A program made the translations under genes and the position numbers. Positions 1 through 12,893 of a stretch of 64,000 bases of DNA are shown here, in pieces (positions within the stretch are counted from its first letter, which is position 1; each line of letters begins with the position of its first letter). The notes under the pieces are model-generated. The model worked only from the letters and a program-made list of their open reading frames with translations. It was not told where the DNA came from and did not search any database. Where the stretch lies: assembly GCA_033398695.1 (NCBI GenBank), contig CM065817.1, positions 70,048,001 through 70,112,000 of the forward strand, in the 5' to 3' direction. The stretch is from Orobanche coerulescens (lineage: Eukaryota > Streptophyta > Magnoliopsida > Lamiales > Orobanchaceae).

Positions 1-401
1 CTCGGCCGACGCCTTGAGCCTGCTGACTTCCGGCGGACGGCCGAGGGGCGATAGCGGAGGCGCGTTGAGAGCACTCCGTCGCTCCCGTAGGACGGCCGAG
101 TCCCTTCGATCTGTTCCTTGGTTTGGAACCGATCGAGCGAGAGGCTTGGGCCGCCGTCCGTGGACGGATCGAGCGTCTCGATCAAGGCGGCTACCTTCCA
201 CCATCGGCCGTGGCTCGACCGGGACGGAACAGGGGTTTGGCCGGCCGGCCGGCTTTCTTCGACGCGGAGGCTAAGACATGATTTCGAAGGATTTCTTTGA
301 AGTGCGTAAGTGTCACTTCAGATCCGCCCGAGAACAGTGAGTGTTCTTCGGGACGGTAGGTATAAAAATCGAGGGTTGGATCCCCTTCTTCTAGCGCCAA
401 T
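1..401 (-). pseudogene. Gag fragment and primer-binding site of gag-only LTR element, copy 1
   Basis: This stretch aligns by eye with 27960-28344, the start of gag in copy 2 of the same family, in the same orientation. It begins mid-gag at the window edge. The region matching the copy 2 start codon lies near 272-274, and a stop codon follows almost at once on the minus strand, so the reading frame is dead. The strip next to the LTR (about 388-401) reads TTGGCGCTAGAAG on the minus strand and sits where a tRNA primer-binding site belongs. The rest of the element lies left of the window. Identity rests on the homology to copy 2, and no function is expected. Confidence 0.75.
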
Positions 402-1561
402 TGTTGTTGCCCAAAATATTTATCCGAAGATTAATATCTTTGGAAGACGGACAACAAACAACAATTGCGGGAGCACTTCCGAGAGTAGATAAATAATACA
501 AGATTTGCCGGGTTTGTTAGGCCCGGCTTGAATGCTCTCGCGAGATGTTATTAATACGAATATTCGTGGATACAAGTATTAATGAGAGAAATCTAAATAC
601 AATGAGTGTAAAAGACTCATAATCCGGCTCTTGAGCGAAGCTTGGTGTTCTTCGTCCCGCCGATAATCTGCTCGAGGAGAAAAGGCCGGAGAAGTAAGAC
701 CGAAAGAAAGTGTTGCCAAGAGTTGGATGTTTAGCCAAGTGTTATGTATTTTGCTTCAGTATAGTGTGCTTGAATCGCGATATTGCCTGTGGAAATACAA
801 GTGCAGGCTACCTTCTTTATATAGGGGTTGAGGTGCCTTGTCTCCTAGTGGGCGATCGCCTTTCGGCCATTAATGTAATGGGGCGATCGTCCTAAAGGGC
901 ACGTGGGCCGCCTGCCAAAAGTCCAGAGATCCAGCCGGCAGCCACCGAGTGGCCCAATGAGGAGCCGGCACGCATCCTAAGTCTTATCACAGAGGTCCCA
1001 CTTTGTTACTTTCGGCGGACTTTGTCGATGGGTGCGGTGGCGCCAGGCTGTAGTCACATGTCTTGTCCGTCAGCTCCTTTCGCAGGTCTGGGCCCTGTTG
1101 GTAGGTGAGGTAGGTGACAGGTTTGTCAGCGCCTTTTGTGGATCTGCACGTGGGGTCAGTTTTGAGACTTGGTCTTCGCCGACTGGATGGTCATCGGTGG
1201 AGATCGACATGAGGCGATCGTCTCTAGCTGATCATCCGAGGTCGCCATCGGCCAGTGGATGGAGGTCGGCAATGTTCGGTCAACAAGGGTCGGTCGGCAA
1301 AGCGCTGAGAGATGATCGTCCATAAGTCGGTCGCCTGAAGTCGGTCGCCGAGTACCGAGAGGCGATCGTATCTGAGGTCGATCGCTCGGCACCGGGACTT
1401 GTCCTGGGACCTTCGGCTGGGCGATTCATGCTTCTCTGCCGGGCTAAGGCTAGGTCGCCTGGTCGCTGGTCGGCGGTTTTTCCTCGGACGCTCGGCAGGG
1501 AGTCGGTCGCTCGGCCTCGGAGGCGATCGCCGGTCGGAAGGTGTTAATTCTTGACACAACA
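402..1561 (-). repeat. 5' LTR of gag-only element, copy 1
   Basis: The LTR begins TGTTGTTGCCC on the plus strand and ends GACACAACA, giving TGTTG/CAACA termini like the two LTRs of copy 2. It is more diverged from them than they are from each other. A TATA-like stretch lies near 815, and CGATCG-centred dyads are scattered through 860-1530. The sequence immediately right (from 1562) is the interior of a family A LTR, so this element inserted into array A. The expected 5-bp target copy on the right is GACAG; its partner is outside the window. Confidence 0.85.
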
Positions 1562-2091
1562 GACAGCTTGCCGAGAAGCTTATGTCGGTCGTGACCGACC
1601 TTATCTGGACAGCTGGACAGCCTTATCCGGATAATGGTCAAGAAGCTTCTGTCGGCCGTGACCGGCAGCTCTCGGTAGACGTGTCCGGCGGTAACCGGCA
1701 GATGTCCGCCAACTTGGCTCGGCCGGTTCGACCCCTTCCCTGTGTCCAAATTCGATTTTCCGACCTGTTCCGGACTCGTCGGAGTTAAATCTTCGATATG
1801 CTCAGAACGGATTTTCGATAATAATAATAAAATAATTTAATATTATTTTTGCAATATAAGTGTTTTGTAATGAAATTTTATCGTATCAAAATCGTCGGAA
1901 CTTTTCGAAATCACTTTCATAAATTATAAAAATGATCCTTATAATTTATTTTGAAATCGTTTCCTTTTAAGTCCTTCATTTTATGCTAGGAACGTATCGG
2001 TCCAAGTATCATACAACCTGTAAATATTAAAATCAAAATCCGTGATCTTTAGCAAAATAAATAGCATTTAAATAAGTATTGGGGCGTTACA
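1562..2091 (-). repeat. LTR A1, partial
   Basis: Only the plus-strand right part (U3 side in element orientation) remains; the left part is replaced by gag-only copy 1. It starts within the dyad region (AGAAGCTT, GTCGGTC...GACCGAC) and ends GGGGCGTTACA. Confidence 0.85.
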
Positions 2092-2817
2092 ATCCTCCCC
2101 CCCTTTAAACAATTTCGTCCTCGAAATTGAGCTTCGTAAAGAACTTTGAAAATCTATATCAAACTTTGTATGAGTATTTTCATCAATAACTTTAAAAATA
2201 TTGTGTCAGCAAAAATCACTTTGAAACCTTTCTTTGTAATCATATTTTGTCCCTTCCGGATAACATTTAAACTTTCACATATCCTTTTAGATCTTTTGCC
2301 GACACAATCATTCTATACTCATACCAAAAATTTTAAGTTTTCATAAAAGAGTGAATACTTGAAAACATTACCTCGGAGTCGACGTTGGGCAGCAGCGATG
2401 AACCACATATTCTCCCGGAAATATAATCATACTGTAATTATTCGTTATACTTTTAAAAATAATAAAGTTTTGAAATATCTTGTTTTGTATAAGTAAATCT
2501 TTTTTTTAAACCTCCTTAACTGTATAGTCCCATAACTACACAGTGTTGGAATACCTCTCATTCTGGTGAGAATTTGGTCGATCATGTCCCTCCGCCTAGA
2601 AGCCTTGTCAGGAGCCGCTCGTTGTCCGTGCCCTTTTTCTTATTGCACCGGCGATCACTCCCCTTTCTCGGAGCCGCTCATTGTCCGTGCCCTTTTCTAT
2701 TGCACCGACGTTCACTCCCCGCCCTCATCGGTCCCGGGTGTCACATGTTCACCATCTTCCTCTTGGTTCATCCCCAAATCTCACCGTACTGAGAGAGGCC
2801 TTGCTCCGATACCATTC
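2092..2817 (-). mobile_element. Array A internal region 1, non-coding
   Basis: About 0.73 kb between LTR A1 and A2. On the minus strand it runs from a primer-binding site (2799-2814, TGGTATCGGAGC) to a purine tract at about 2092-2108 preceded by TTTCGAGGACGAAAT, the sequence often seen at the end of Tekay-type pol. It holds a 59-bp tandem duplication at 2611-2728. Small plus-strand reading frames here recur in all units only because the units are copies; they resemble no protein I know. Confidence 0.8.
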
Positions 2818-4313
2818 TGTAACGCCCTGACTTTCTTAATTAAAAAGAACGTTACACGGTTCAATTTTTTCTTAAGATTTTTTATATAAATTCGGCGTAA
2901 CTGCGGAAGCATTATAGTCAGTAAATCTTTAATAAAACTCATTTATTCAAACATCAATGCAGTTTTACAAAAACATGGGAAATCAATTATTCGGACATAG
3001 TCCGTTGGAATTACGTTTGTTGAAGAACATCAAGTGTTTCGTAAAAATAATAACAATTACGGCGACAACATATTTTATTCTTTAGAATTTCATCGTGTTG
3101 GGAATATGTATACATCTTCTGCTTGTCCCGTTCGTCGATTCCTTAGCCTGAAAATCATAAATGACGAGGTGTGAGTACGCGAGCATACTCAGTGAGATTA
3201 AACCCTTATAAATCGTCAAAATCATGTTGTGTAATGCACATAAAACATTCTTATCTGTGTGAGACTCGTCTCGAATTTCTTTCATTATTTCGACCCCTCT
3301 CGGGTCGTCATGTTACACGACACAACGATGACTATAACATATTAAAACAGTATAACCTCACCTCGTTTGCTGAAATCTTGAAATATCCAAGAATTTGGCT
3401 CGGTTGTCCTTCTTGGATCCCGGGTACGCTGCTCCTAGCACTTGAAAATACTTTTTCATATTTCCGGCCATAAATTCTTGATGTAAAATCTGAAATCTCT
3501 TTGGGGACTTTTATCAAACACCTTGGAAAAACTGTCAGATTTGAGCTTCCTATTTAATCGGGCTTTTTGAGGGCATTTAAATTTTTGGAAGGGAAATATG
3601 TTACGGGAGTTTTAAAGTAGAGGTCCACAACTTCAAAATGATATATGATATGTACAAAAGAACGTCAGGGAACATGTCTAAATAGGGGCTCAAAGTCGGT
3701 TGAAAATCAACCTTACCCGGACAGCTGGAAGCCTTTTCCGGACAGCTGGCCGAGAAGCTTCTGTCGGTCGTGACCGACCTTATCCGGACAGCTTGCCGAG
3801 AAGCTTCTGTCGGTCGTGACCGACCTTATCTGGACAGCTGGACAGCCTTATCCGGATAATGGTCGAGAAGCTTCTATCGGCCGTGAGCGGCAGATGTCGG
3901 TAGACGTGTCCGGCGGTAACCGGCAGATGTCCGGCAACTTGGCTCGGCCGGTTCGACCCCTTCCCTGTGTCCAAATTTGATTTTACGAACTATTCCGGAC
4001 TCGTCGGAGTTAAATCTTTGATATGCTCAGAACGGATTTTCGATAATAATAAAATAATTAAATATTATTTTTGCAATATAAGTGTTTTGTAATGAAATTT
4101 TATCGTATCAAAATCGTCGGAACTTTTCGAAATCACTTTCATAAATTCTAAAAATGATCCTTATAATTTATTTTGAAATCTTTTCCTTTTAAGTCCTTCA
4201 TTTTATGCTAGGAACGTATCGGTCCAAGTATCAGACAACCTGTAAATATTAAAATCAAAATCCATGATCTTTAGCAAAATAAATAGCATTTAAATAAGTA
4301 TTGGGGCATTACA
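2818..4313 (-). repeat. LTR A2, complete
   Basis: Starts TGTAACGCCC and ends GGGGCATTACA. Dyads at about 3745-3925 include AGAAGCTTCT, GTCGGTCGTGACCGAC and TTATCCGGATAA. It lies between two internal regions and so serves as 3' LTR of one unit and 5' LTR of the next. Confidence 0.85.
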
Positions 4314-5046
4314 ATCCCCCCCCCCCCCTTTAAAAAATTTCGTTCTCGAAATTGAGCTTCGTAAAGAACTTTGAAAATCTATATCAAACTTTGTATGAGT
4401 ATTTTCATCAATAATTTTAAAAATATTGTGTCAGCAAAAATCACTTTGAAACCTTTCTTTGTAATCATATTTTGTCCCTTTCGGATAACATTTAAACTTT
4501 CACATATCCTTTTAGATCTTTTGCCGACACAATCATTCTATACTCATACCAAAAATTTTAAGTTTTCATAAAAGAGTGAATACTTGAAAACATTACCTCG
4601 GAGTCGACGTTGGGCAGCAGCGATGAACCACATATTCTCCCGGAAATATAATCATGCTGTAATTATTCGTTATACTTTTAAAAATAATAAAGTTTTGAAA
4701 TATCTTGTTTTGTATAAGTAAATCTTTTTTTTTAAACCTCCTTAACTATATAGTCCCATACCTGTACAGTCTTGGAATACCTCTCATTCTGGTGAGAATT
4801 TGGTTCAGTCATGTCCCCCTCCGCCTAGAAGCCTTGTCAGGAGCCGCTCATTGTCCGTGCCCTTTTTCTTATTGCACCGGCGATCACTCCCCTTTCTCGG
4901 AGCCGCTCATTGTCCGTGCCCTTTTATATTGCACCGGCGATCACTCCCCGCCCTCGTCGGTCCCGGGTGTCACATGTTCACCATCTTCCTCTTGGTTGAT
5001 CCCCAAATCTCACCGTACTGAGAGAGGCCTTGCTCCGATACCATTC
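4314..5046 (-). mobile_element. Array A internal region 2, non-coding
   Basis: Same layout as internal region 1: purine tract at the left, primer-binding site near 5028-5043, tandem 59-bp duplication in between, and no credible reading frame. The C-tract next to the LTR is longer than in the other units. Confidence 0.8.
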
Positions 5047-6529
5047 TGTAACGCCCTGACTTTCTTAATTAAAAAGAATGTTACACGGCTCAATTTTTTC
5101 TTAAAATTTTTTATATAAATTCGGCGTATTTGCGGAAGCATTATAGTCAGTAAATCTTCAATAAAACTCATTTATTCAAACATCAGTACAGTTTTACAAA
5201 AACATAGGAAATCAATTATTCGGACATAGTCCGTTGGAATTACGTTTATTGAAGAACATCAAGTGTTTCGTAAAAATAATAACAATTACGGCGACAACAT
5301 CTTTTATTATTTAGAACTTCATCGTGTTGGGAGTATGTATTCATCTTCTGCTTGTCCCGTTCGTCGATTCCTTAGCCTGAAAAACATAAATGACGAGGTG
5401 TGAGTACGCGAGCATACTCAGTGAGATTAAACCCTTATAAATCGTCAAAATCATGTTGTGTAATGCACATAAAACATTCTTATTTGTGTTTGACTCGTCT
5501 CTAATTTCTTTCATTCTTTTGATCCCTCGCGGGTCGTCATGTTACACGACACAACGATGACCGTAACATATTAAAACAGTATAACCTCACCTCGTTTGCT
5601 GAAATCTTGAAATATCTTCCTTTGAATTTGGCTCGGTTATCCTTCTTGGATCCCGGGTACGCTGCTCCTAGCACTTGAAAATACTTTTTCATATTTCCGG
5701 CCATAAATTCTTGATGTAAAATCTGAAATCTCTTTGGGGACTTTTATCAAACACCTTGGAAAAACTGTCAGATTTGAGCTTCCTGTTTAATCGGGCTTTT
5801 TGAGGGCATTTAAATTTTTAGAAGGGAAATATGTTACGGGTGTTTTGAACTAGAGGTCCACAGATTCAAAATGATATATGATATGTACAAAAGAACGTCA
5901 GGGAACATGTCTAAATAGGGGCTCAAATTCGGTTGAAAATCAACCTTACCCGGACAGCTGGCCGAGAAGCTTCTGTCGGTCGTGACCGACCTTATCCGGC
6001 CAGCTTGCCGAGAAGCTTCTGTCGGTCGTGACCGACCTTATTTGGACAGCTGGACAGCCTTATCCGGATAATGGTCGAGAAGCTTATGTCGGCCGTGAGC
6101 GGCAGCTGTCGGTAGACGTGTCCGGCGGTAACCAGCAGATGTCCGCCAACTTGGCTCGGCCGGTTCGACCCCTTTCCTGTGTCCAAATTCGATTTTCCGA
6201 ACTGTTCCGGACTCTTCGGAGTTAAATCTTCGATATGCTTGGAACGGATTTTCGATAATAATAATAAAATAATTTAATATTATTTTTGCAATATAAGTGT
6301 TTTGTAATGAAATTTTTATCGTATCAAAATCGTCGAAAATTTTCGAAATCACTTTCATAAATTCTAAAAATGATCCTTATAATTTATTTTGAAATCATTT
6401 CCTTTTAAGTCGTTCATTTTATTCTAGGAACGTATCGGTCCAAGTATCAGACAACCTGTAAATATTAAAATCAAAATCCGTGATCTTTAGCAAAATAAAT
6501 AGCATTTAAATAAGTATTGGGGCGTTACA
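5047..6529 (-). repeat. LTR A3, complete
   Basis: TGTAACGCCC to GGGGCGTTACA, about 1.48 kb, with the dyad cluster at about 5955-6130. Confidence 0.85.
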
Positions 6530-7259
6530 ATCCTCCCCCCCTTTAAAAAATTTCCTCCTCGAAATTGAGCTTCGTAAAGAACTTTGAAAATCTATATCAA
6601 ACTTTGTATGAGTATTTTCATCAATAACTTTAAAAATATTGTGTCAGCAAAAATCACTTTGAAACCTTTCTCTGTAATCATATTTTGTCCCTTTCGGATA
6701 ACATTTAAACTTTCACATATCCTTTTAGATCTTTTGCCGACACAATCATTCTATACTCATACCAAAAATTTTAAGTTTTCATAAAAGAGTGAATACTTGA
6801 AAACATTACCTCAGAGTCGACGTTGGGAAGCAGCGATGAACCACATATTCTCCCGGAAATATAATCATACTGTAATTATTCGTTATACTTTTAAAAATAA
6901 TAATGTTTTGAAATATCTTGTTTTGTATAAGTAAATCTTTTTTTTTAAACCTCCTTAACTGTATAGTCCCATACCTACACAGTCTTGGAATACCTCTCAT
7001 TCTGGTGAGAATTTGGTCCAGTCATGTCCCCCTCCGCCTAGAAGCCTTGTCAGGAGCCGCTCGTTGTCCATGCCCTTTTTCTTATTGCACCGGCGATCAC
7101 TCCCCTTTCTCGGAGCCACTCATTGTCCGTGCCCTTTTCTATTGCACCGGCGATCACTCCCCGCCCTCGTCGGTCCTGGGTGTCACATGTTCACCATCTT
7201 CCGCTTGGTTCATCCGCAAATCTCACCGTTCTGAGAGAGGCCTTGCTCCGATACCAATC
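6530..7259 (-). mobile_element. Array A internal region 3, non-coding
   Basis: Collinear with the other internals: purine tract, 59-bp tandem duplication and primer-binding site. No gag or pol motif is seen in any frame. Confidence 0.8.
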
Positions 7260-8762
7260 TGTAATGCCCTGACTTTCTTAATTAAAAAGAACGTTACACG
7301 GCTCAATTTTTTCTTAAAATTTTTTATATAAATTCGGCGTATTTGCGGAAGCATTATAGTCAGTAAATCTTCAATAAAACTCATTTATTCAAACATCAGT
7401 ACAGTTTTACAAAAACATGGAAAATCAATTATTCGGACATAGTCCGTTGGAATTACGTTTATTGAAGAACATCAAGTGTTTCGTAAAAATAATAACAATT
7501 ACGGCGACAACATCTTTTATTCTTTAGAACTTCATCGTGTTGGGAGTATGTATTCATCTTGTGCTTGTCCCGTTCGTTGATTCCTTAGCCTGAAAAACAT
7601 AAATGACGAGGTGTGAGTACGCGAGCATACTCAGTGAGATTAAACCCTTATAAATCGTCAAAATCATGTTGTGTAATGCACATAAAACATTCTTATCTGT
7701 GTGAGACTCGTCTAGAATTTCTTTCATTCTTTCGACCCCTCGCGGGTCGTCATGTTACACGACACAACGATGACCGTAACATATTAAAACAGTATAACCT
7801 CACCTCGTTTGCTGAAATCTTGAAATATCTTCCTTTGAATTTGGCTCGGTTGTCCTTCTTGGATCCCGGGTACGCTGCTCCTAGCACCTGAAAATACTTT
7901 TTCATATTTCCGGCCATAAATTCTTGATGTAAAATCTGAAATCTCTTTGGGGACTTTTATCAAACACCTTGGAAAAACTGTCAGATTTGAGCTTCCTCTT
8001 TAATCGGGCTTTTTGAGGGCATTTAAATTTTTGGAAGGGAAATATGTTACGGGAGTTTTAAAGTAGAGGTCCACAGCTTCAAAATGATATATGATATGTA
8101 CAAAAGAACGTCAGCGAACATGTCTAAATAGGGGCTCAAAGTCGGTTGAAAATCAACCTTACCCAGACAGCGGGAAGCCTTTTCCGAACAGCTGGCCGAG
8201 AAGCTTCTGTCGGTCGTGACCGACCTTATCCGGACAGCTTTCCGAGAAGCTTCTGTCGGTCATGACCGACCTTATCCGAATAGCTGGACAGCCTTATCCG
8301 GATAATGGTCGAGAAGCTTCTGTCGGCCGTGACCGGCAGCTGTCGGTAGACGTGTCCGGCGGTAACCGACAGATGTCCGCCAACTTGGCTCGGCCGGTTT
8401 GACCCCTTCCCTGCGTCCAAATTCGATTTTCCGACCTGTTCCGGACTCGTCGGAGTTAAATCTTTGATATGCTCGGAACGGATTTTCGATAATAATAATA
8501 AAATAATTTAATATAATTTTTGCAATATAAGTGTTTTGTAATGAAATTTTATCGTATCAAAATCGTCAGAACTTTTCGAAATCACTTTCATAAATTCTAA
8601 AAATAATCCTTATAATTTATTTTGAAATCGTTTCCTTTTAAGTCCTTCATTTTATGCTAGGAACGTATCGGTCCAAGTATCAGACAACCTGTAAATATTA
8701 AAATCAAAATACGTGATCTTTAGTAAAATAAATAGCATTTAAATAAGTATTGGGGCATTACA
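7260..8762 (-). repeat. LTR A4, complete
   Basis: Begins TGTAATGCCC (one change from the other copies) and ends GGGGCATTACA. The dyad cluster lies at about 8190-8370. Confidence 0.85.
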
Positions 8763-9490
8763 ATCCTCCCCCCTTTAAAAAATTTCGTCCTCGAAATTGA
8801 GCTTCGTAAAGAACTTTGAAAATCTATATCAAAATTTGTATGAGTATTTTCATCAATAACTTTAAAAATATTGTGTCAGCAAAAATCACTTTGAAACCTT
8901 TCTTTGTAATCATATTTTGTCCCTTTCGGATAACATTTAAACTTTCACATATCCTTTCAGATCTTTTGCCGACACAATCATTCTATACTCATACCAAAAA
9001 TTTTAAGTTTTCATAAAAGAGTGAATACTTGAAAACATTACCTCGGAGTCGACGTTGGGCAGCAGCGATGAACCACATATTCTCCCGGAAATTTAATCAT
9101 ACTGTAATTATTCGTTATACTTTTAAAAATAATAAAGTTTTGAAATATCTTGTTTTGTATAAGTAAAACTTTTTTTTAAACCTCCTTAACTGTATAGTCC
9201 CATACCTACACAGTCTTGGAATACCTCTCATTCTGGTGAGAATTTGGTTCAGTCATGTCCCCCTCCGCCTAGAAGCCTTGTCAGGAGCCGCTCGTTGTCC
9301 GTGCCCTTTTTCTTATTGCACCGGTGATCACTCCCCTTTCTCGGAGCCGCTCATTGTCTGTGCCCTTTTCTATTGCACCAGCGATCACTCCCCGCCCTCG
9401 TTGGTCCCGGGTGTCACATGTTCACCATCTTCCGCTTGGGTCATCCCCAAATCTCACCGTACTGAGAGAGGCCTTGCTCCGATACCATTC
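8763..9490 (-). mobile_element. Array A internal region 4, non-coding
   Basis: Same layout as regions 1-3. In element orientation it is the first internal region of the run, lying between LTR A5 and A4. Confidence 0.8.
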
Positions 9491-10943
9491 TGTAACGCCC
9501 TGACTTTCTTAATTAAAAAGAACGTTACACGGCTCAATTTTTTCTTAAAATTTTTTATATAAATTCGGCGTATTTGCGGAAGCATTATAGTCAGTAAATC
9601 TTCAATAAAACTCATTTATTCAAACATCAGTACAGTTTTACAAAAACATGGGAAATCAATTATTCGGACATAGTCCGTTGGAATTACATTTGTTGAAGAA
9701 CATCAAGTGTTTCGTAAAAATAATAAGAATTACAGCGACAACATCTTTTATTCTTTAGAACTTCATCATGTTGGGAGTATGTATTCATCTTCTGCTTGTC
9801 CCGTTCATCGATTCCTTACCCTGAAAAACATAAATGACGAGGTGTGGGTACGCGAGCATACTCAGTGAGATTAAACCCTTATAAATCGTCAAAATCATGT
9901 TGTGTAATGCACATAAAACATTTTTATCTGGGTGACACTCGTCTCGAATTTCTTTCAGTCTTTCGACCCCTCGCGGGTCGTCATGTTACACGACACAACG
10001 ATGACCGTAACTTATTCAAACAGTATAACCTCACCTCGTTTGCTGAAATCTTGAAATATCTTCCTTTGAATTTGGCTCGGTTGTCCTTCTTGGATCCCGG
10101 GTACGCTCCTAGCACTTGAAAATACTTTTTCATATTTCCGGCCATAAATTCTTGATGTAAAATCTGAAATCTCTTTGGTGACTTTTATGAAACACCTTAG
10201 AAAAACTGTCAGATTTAAGCTTCCTCTTTAATCGGGCTTTTTGAGGGCATTTAAATTTTTGGAAGGGAAATATGTTACGGGAGTTTTAAAGTAGAGGTCC
10301 ACAGCTTTAAAATGATATATGATATGTACAAAAGAACGTCAGGGAACATGTATAAATAGGGCCTCAAATTCGGTTGAAAATCAACCTTACCCGGACAGCT
10401 GGAAGCTTTATCCGGACAGCTGGCCGAGAAGCTTCTGTCGGTCCTGACCGACCTTATCCGGACAGCTTGCTGAGAAACTTATGTCGGTCATGACCGACCT
10501 TATCCGGACAGCTGGACAGCCTTATCCGGATAATGATCGAGAAGCTTCTGTCGGCCGTGACCGGCAGCTGTCGGCGGACGTGTCCGGCGGTAACCGGCAA
10601 ATGTCCGCCAACTTGGCTCGGCCGGTTCGACCCCTTCCCGGTGTCTAAATTTGATTTTCCGACCTGTTCCGGACTCGTCGGAGTTAAATCTTCGATATGC
10701 TCGGAACAGATTTTCGATAATAATAATTATATAATTTAATATTATTTTTGCAATATAAGTGTTTTGTAATGAAATTTTATCGTATCAAAATCGTCGGAAC
10801 TTTTCGAAATCACTTTCATAAATTCAAAAAATGATCCTTATAATTTATTTTGAAATCGTTTCCTTTTATGTCCTTCATTTTATGCTAGGAACGTATCGGT
10901 CCAAGTATCAGACAACCTGTAAATATTAAAATCAAAATCCATG
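9491..10943 (-). repeat. LTR A5, left piece
   Basis: Starts TGTAACGCCC and breaks at CCATG (10939-10943), where the gag-only element inserted. The LTR resumes after a second CCATG at 29403-29407. Other copies read straight through this site (for example 4258-4270), which confirms the join. Confidence 0.9.
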
Positions 10944-12002
10944 TGTTGTTGCCCAAAATATTATCCGAAGATGAATATTGCTAGAATGGTCGAGCAACAG
11001 CAAATTGCGAGAGCACGTCCGAGGGAATGAAAAAAACACAAGATTTGCCGGGTTTGTTAGGCCCGGGCTTGAATGCTCTCGCGAGATGTTATTAATATAA
11101 ATATTTGTGGATACAAGTATTAATGTAAGAATCTAATTACAATGAGTGTAAAAGATCCTATTATCTAGCTCTTGAGCGAAGCTTTGGTGTTCTTGCTCTC
11201 TGCCGATCGACTTTCTTGTAAGAGATGCTGAGAGAGAAGAAAGAACCGAGAGATAGTTGTTGCCAAGAGTGAGAAAATCCAGAAGAAGTCCGAGAGTTGG
11301 AGAGACTGGATTGTTCAGCGGGGAAAAATCCGGGGGCTGTCCAAGTGCAGGTAGCCTTCTATTTATAGTGGCTGAGATGCCTTGTTTTCTGGCGGGCGAT
11401 CGGCTTTCGTGCAATATATTAATGGGGCGATCGTCTTTATGTCACATGGGCTGTCTGTCTAAAGCTTGCGGCTACTGCTGGACGCCAGCTGTGCGGTCCA
11501 ATGAGGAGCCGGCACGCGTCCTGAGTTGCTGTCACGGGCGGTCCCACTGACACCTTTCGGCGGGCCTATCGGCTGGTGGAAAGATGCTGACATGCTGTGG
11601 TCAATGATCCATGAAACGCGGATCTTGTCTCTGAACTGCACGTGGGTGCTATTTTGAGGTTCGACTTTTGCTGACTGGACGATCATCGGCTTCGTGTGGC
11701 ATAAGGCGGTCGTCGGCTGGTCGGCTACCAAGAGTCGATTGCCAAGCGCCGAGATACGATCATCTTATATGTCGATCTCTCGGCACCGGGACTTGTCCTG
11801 GGACCTTCGGTCGTCAGCTAGTCGGCCACCAGGAGTCGATCGCCAAGTACCAAGAGACGATCGTCTTGGATGTCGATCGCTCGGCACCGGGACTCGTCCT
11901 GGGACCTTCGGTCGGCCGATCTGCCTTGGCTTCTGGACTTCGGCTTGGTCGCCCGGTCTCTGAGGCGATCGCCTGTCGAGACGTATAATTCTCGACACAA
12001 CA
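10944..12002 (-). repeat. 3' LTR of gag-only element, copy 2
   Basis: About 1.06 kb, nearly identical to 28345-29402. A TATA box (minus strand CTATAAATAG) lies at about 11359-11368. Upstream of it in element orientation (11385-11990) are many CGATCG-centred dyads such as GGCGATCGCC, GACGATCGTC and GTCGATCGC. Confidence 0.92.
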
Positions 12003-12893
12003 ATTGCCCCCCAGCTTGCTCCGATGTTGAAGACATGGGGTGAGGTGGTTCTTGCTGGCGATCGTGTAGGGTGAAGACGGGCGATCCGTTGAGCTGACTT
12101 TGGTTTCGGACTTGGGCGATCTGGTCGATTGGCTAGCTATCTTCGGTCTTGTACCTGCAATAAACAATTTTGGCCGATCCTTCGTAGAAACTTGATTGCT
12201 TCGTCATTGAGGAATCGTGCACAGTCGCGGAGTTCGATGGACCGACTCCATAACCATGTCTTGTGCGCGAGCGACATTGTCTGTCTCGTGACTCATTTTA
12301 TTGTGAGGGTCCTCTGTTAGGCTGCGCCTCGCCTCGTATTTAAACGAAGGGCGTGCGGTCTTGGTCTAGAGGAGTCCTTGCGCGGGGCGTCGTCGATTTA
12401 ATTGACTCCACGTCTGCGGCTAGTTAGCTCTTTTCTACCTCGGATTGTCATGTTAGATGGCAGTCCTCGACGGTATACGTTGAGATGGGGGTAGTGACGC
12501 GTCGCATTGTCTGGGTTCACCATGTTAGATGATGAACCTTTGAGGGCGGGCGATCGTGTCCACTAATTAATTTGGAGGGTCCTTCGACTGCGCCCGCCTC
12601 GTATTTAAATGAAGGGCAAGTGATCTCGGCCCAAAGGAACCTTGCATGGCCTAAGCAGTCGGTTACATCAACCACTAGGACCATAGCTGCACTCTTCCAC
12701 CTCAGATCGTCATGTCAAATGCCGACCTTCGACGGTGTACGTTGTGCGGGGGAGGCGATCTCGTGCCTTAGTCCTACATGTTATATGATGAACTGTAGAT
12801 GGCGAGCGAGTCCTCCAGTTTCGGCGATGTTGCTTGAGATCAGTGATCGGGCTGGAAGACTGGAGATTGTCGTTCGGGCGCCGATCGCGCTGC
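12003..12893 (-). other. 3' non-coding part of gag-only element, with imperfect duplication
   Basis: Lies between the gag stop and the purine tract. No credible reading frame is seen. It contains a diverged direct tandem duplication of about 270 bp: both halves (from 12305 and from 12575) start GAGGGTCC, carry CGCCTCGTATTTAAA and later a CATGTTA-GATGATGAAC-like segment. An autonomous element would carry pol here. Confidence 0.6.

Noticed and set aside
4705..5118. Recurring plus-strand frames of 66-137 residues in each array A internal region
   Set aside because: They lie antisense to the element, vary by frameshift between units, match no family I know, and recur only because the units are copies.
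10340..10365. Plus-strand TATA box (GTATAAATAGGG) in LTR A5, suggesting reverse transcription direction for family A
   Set aside because: Primer-binding sites and purine tracts in every unit fix the element on the minus strand; minus TATTTATA at the same place may serve, or the box may drive antisense RNA.
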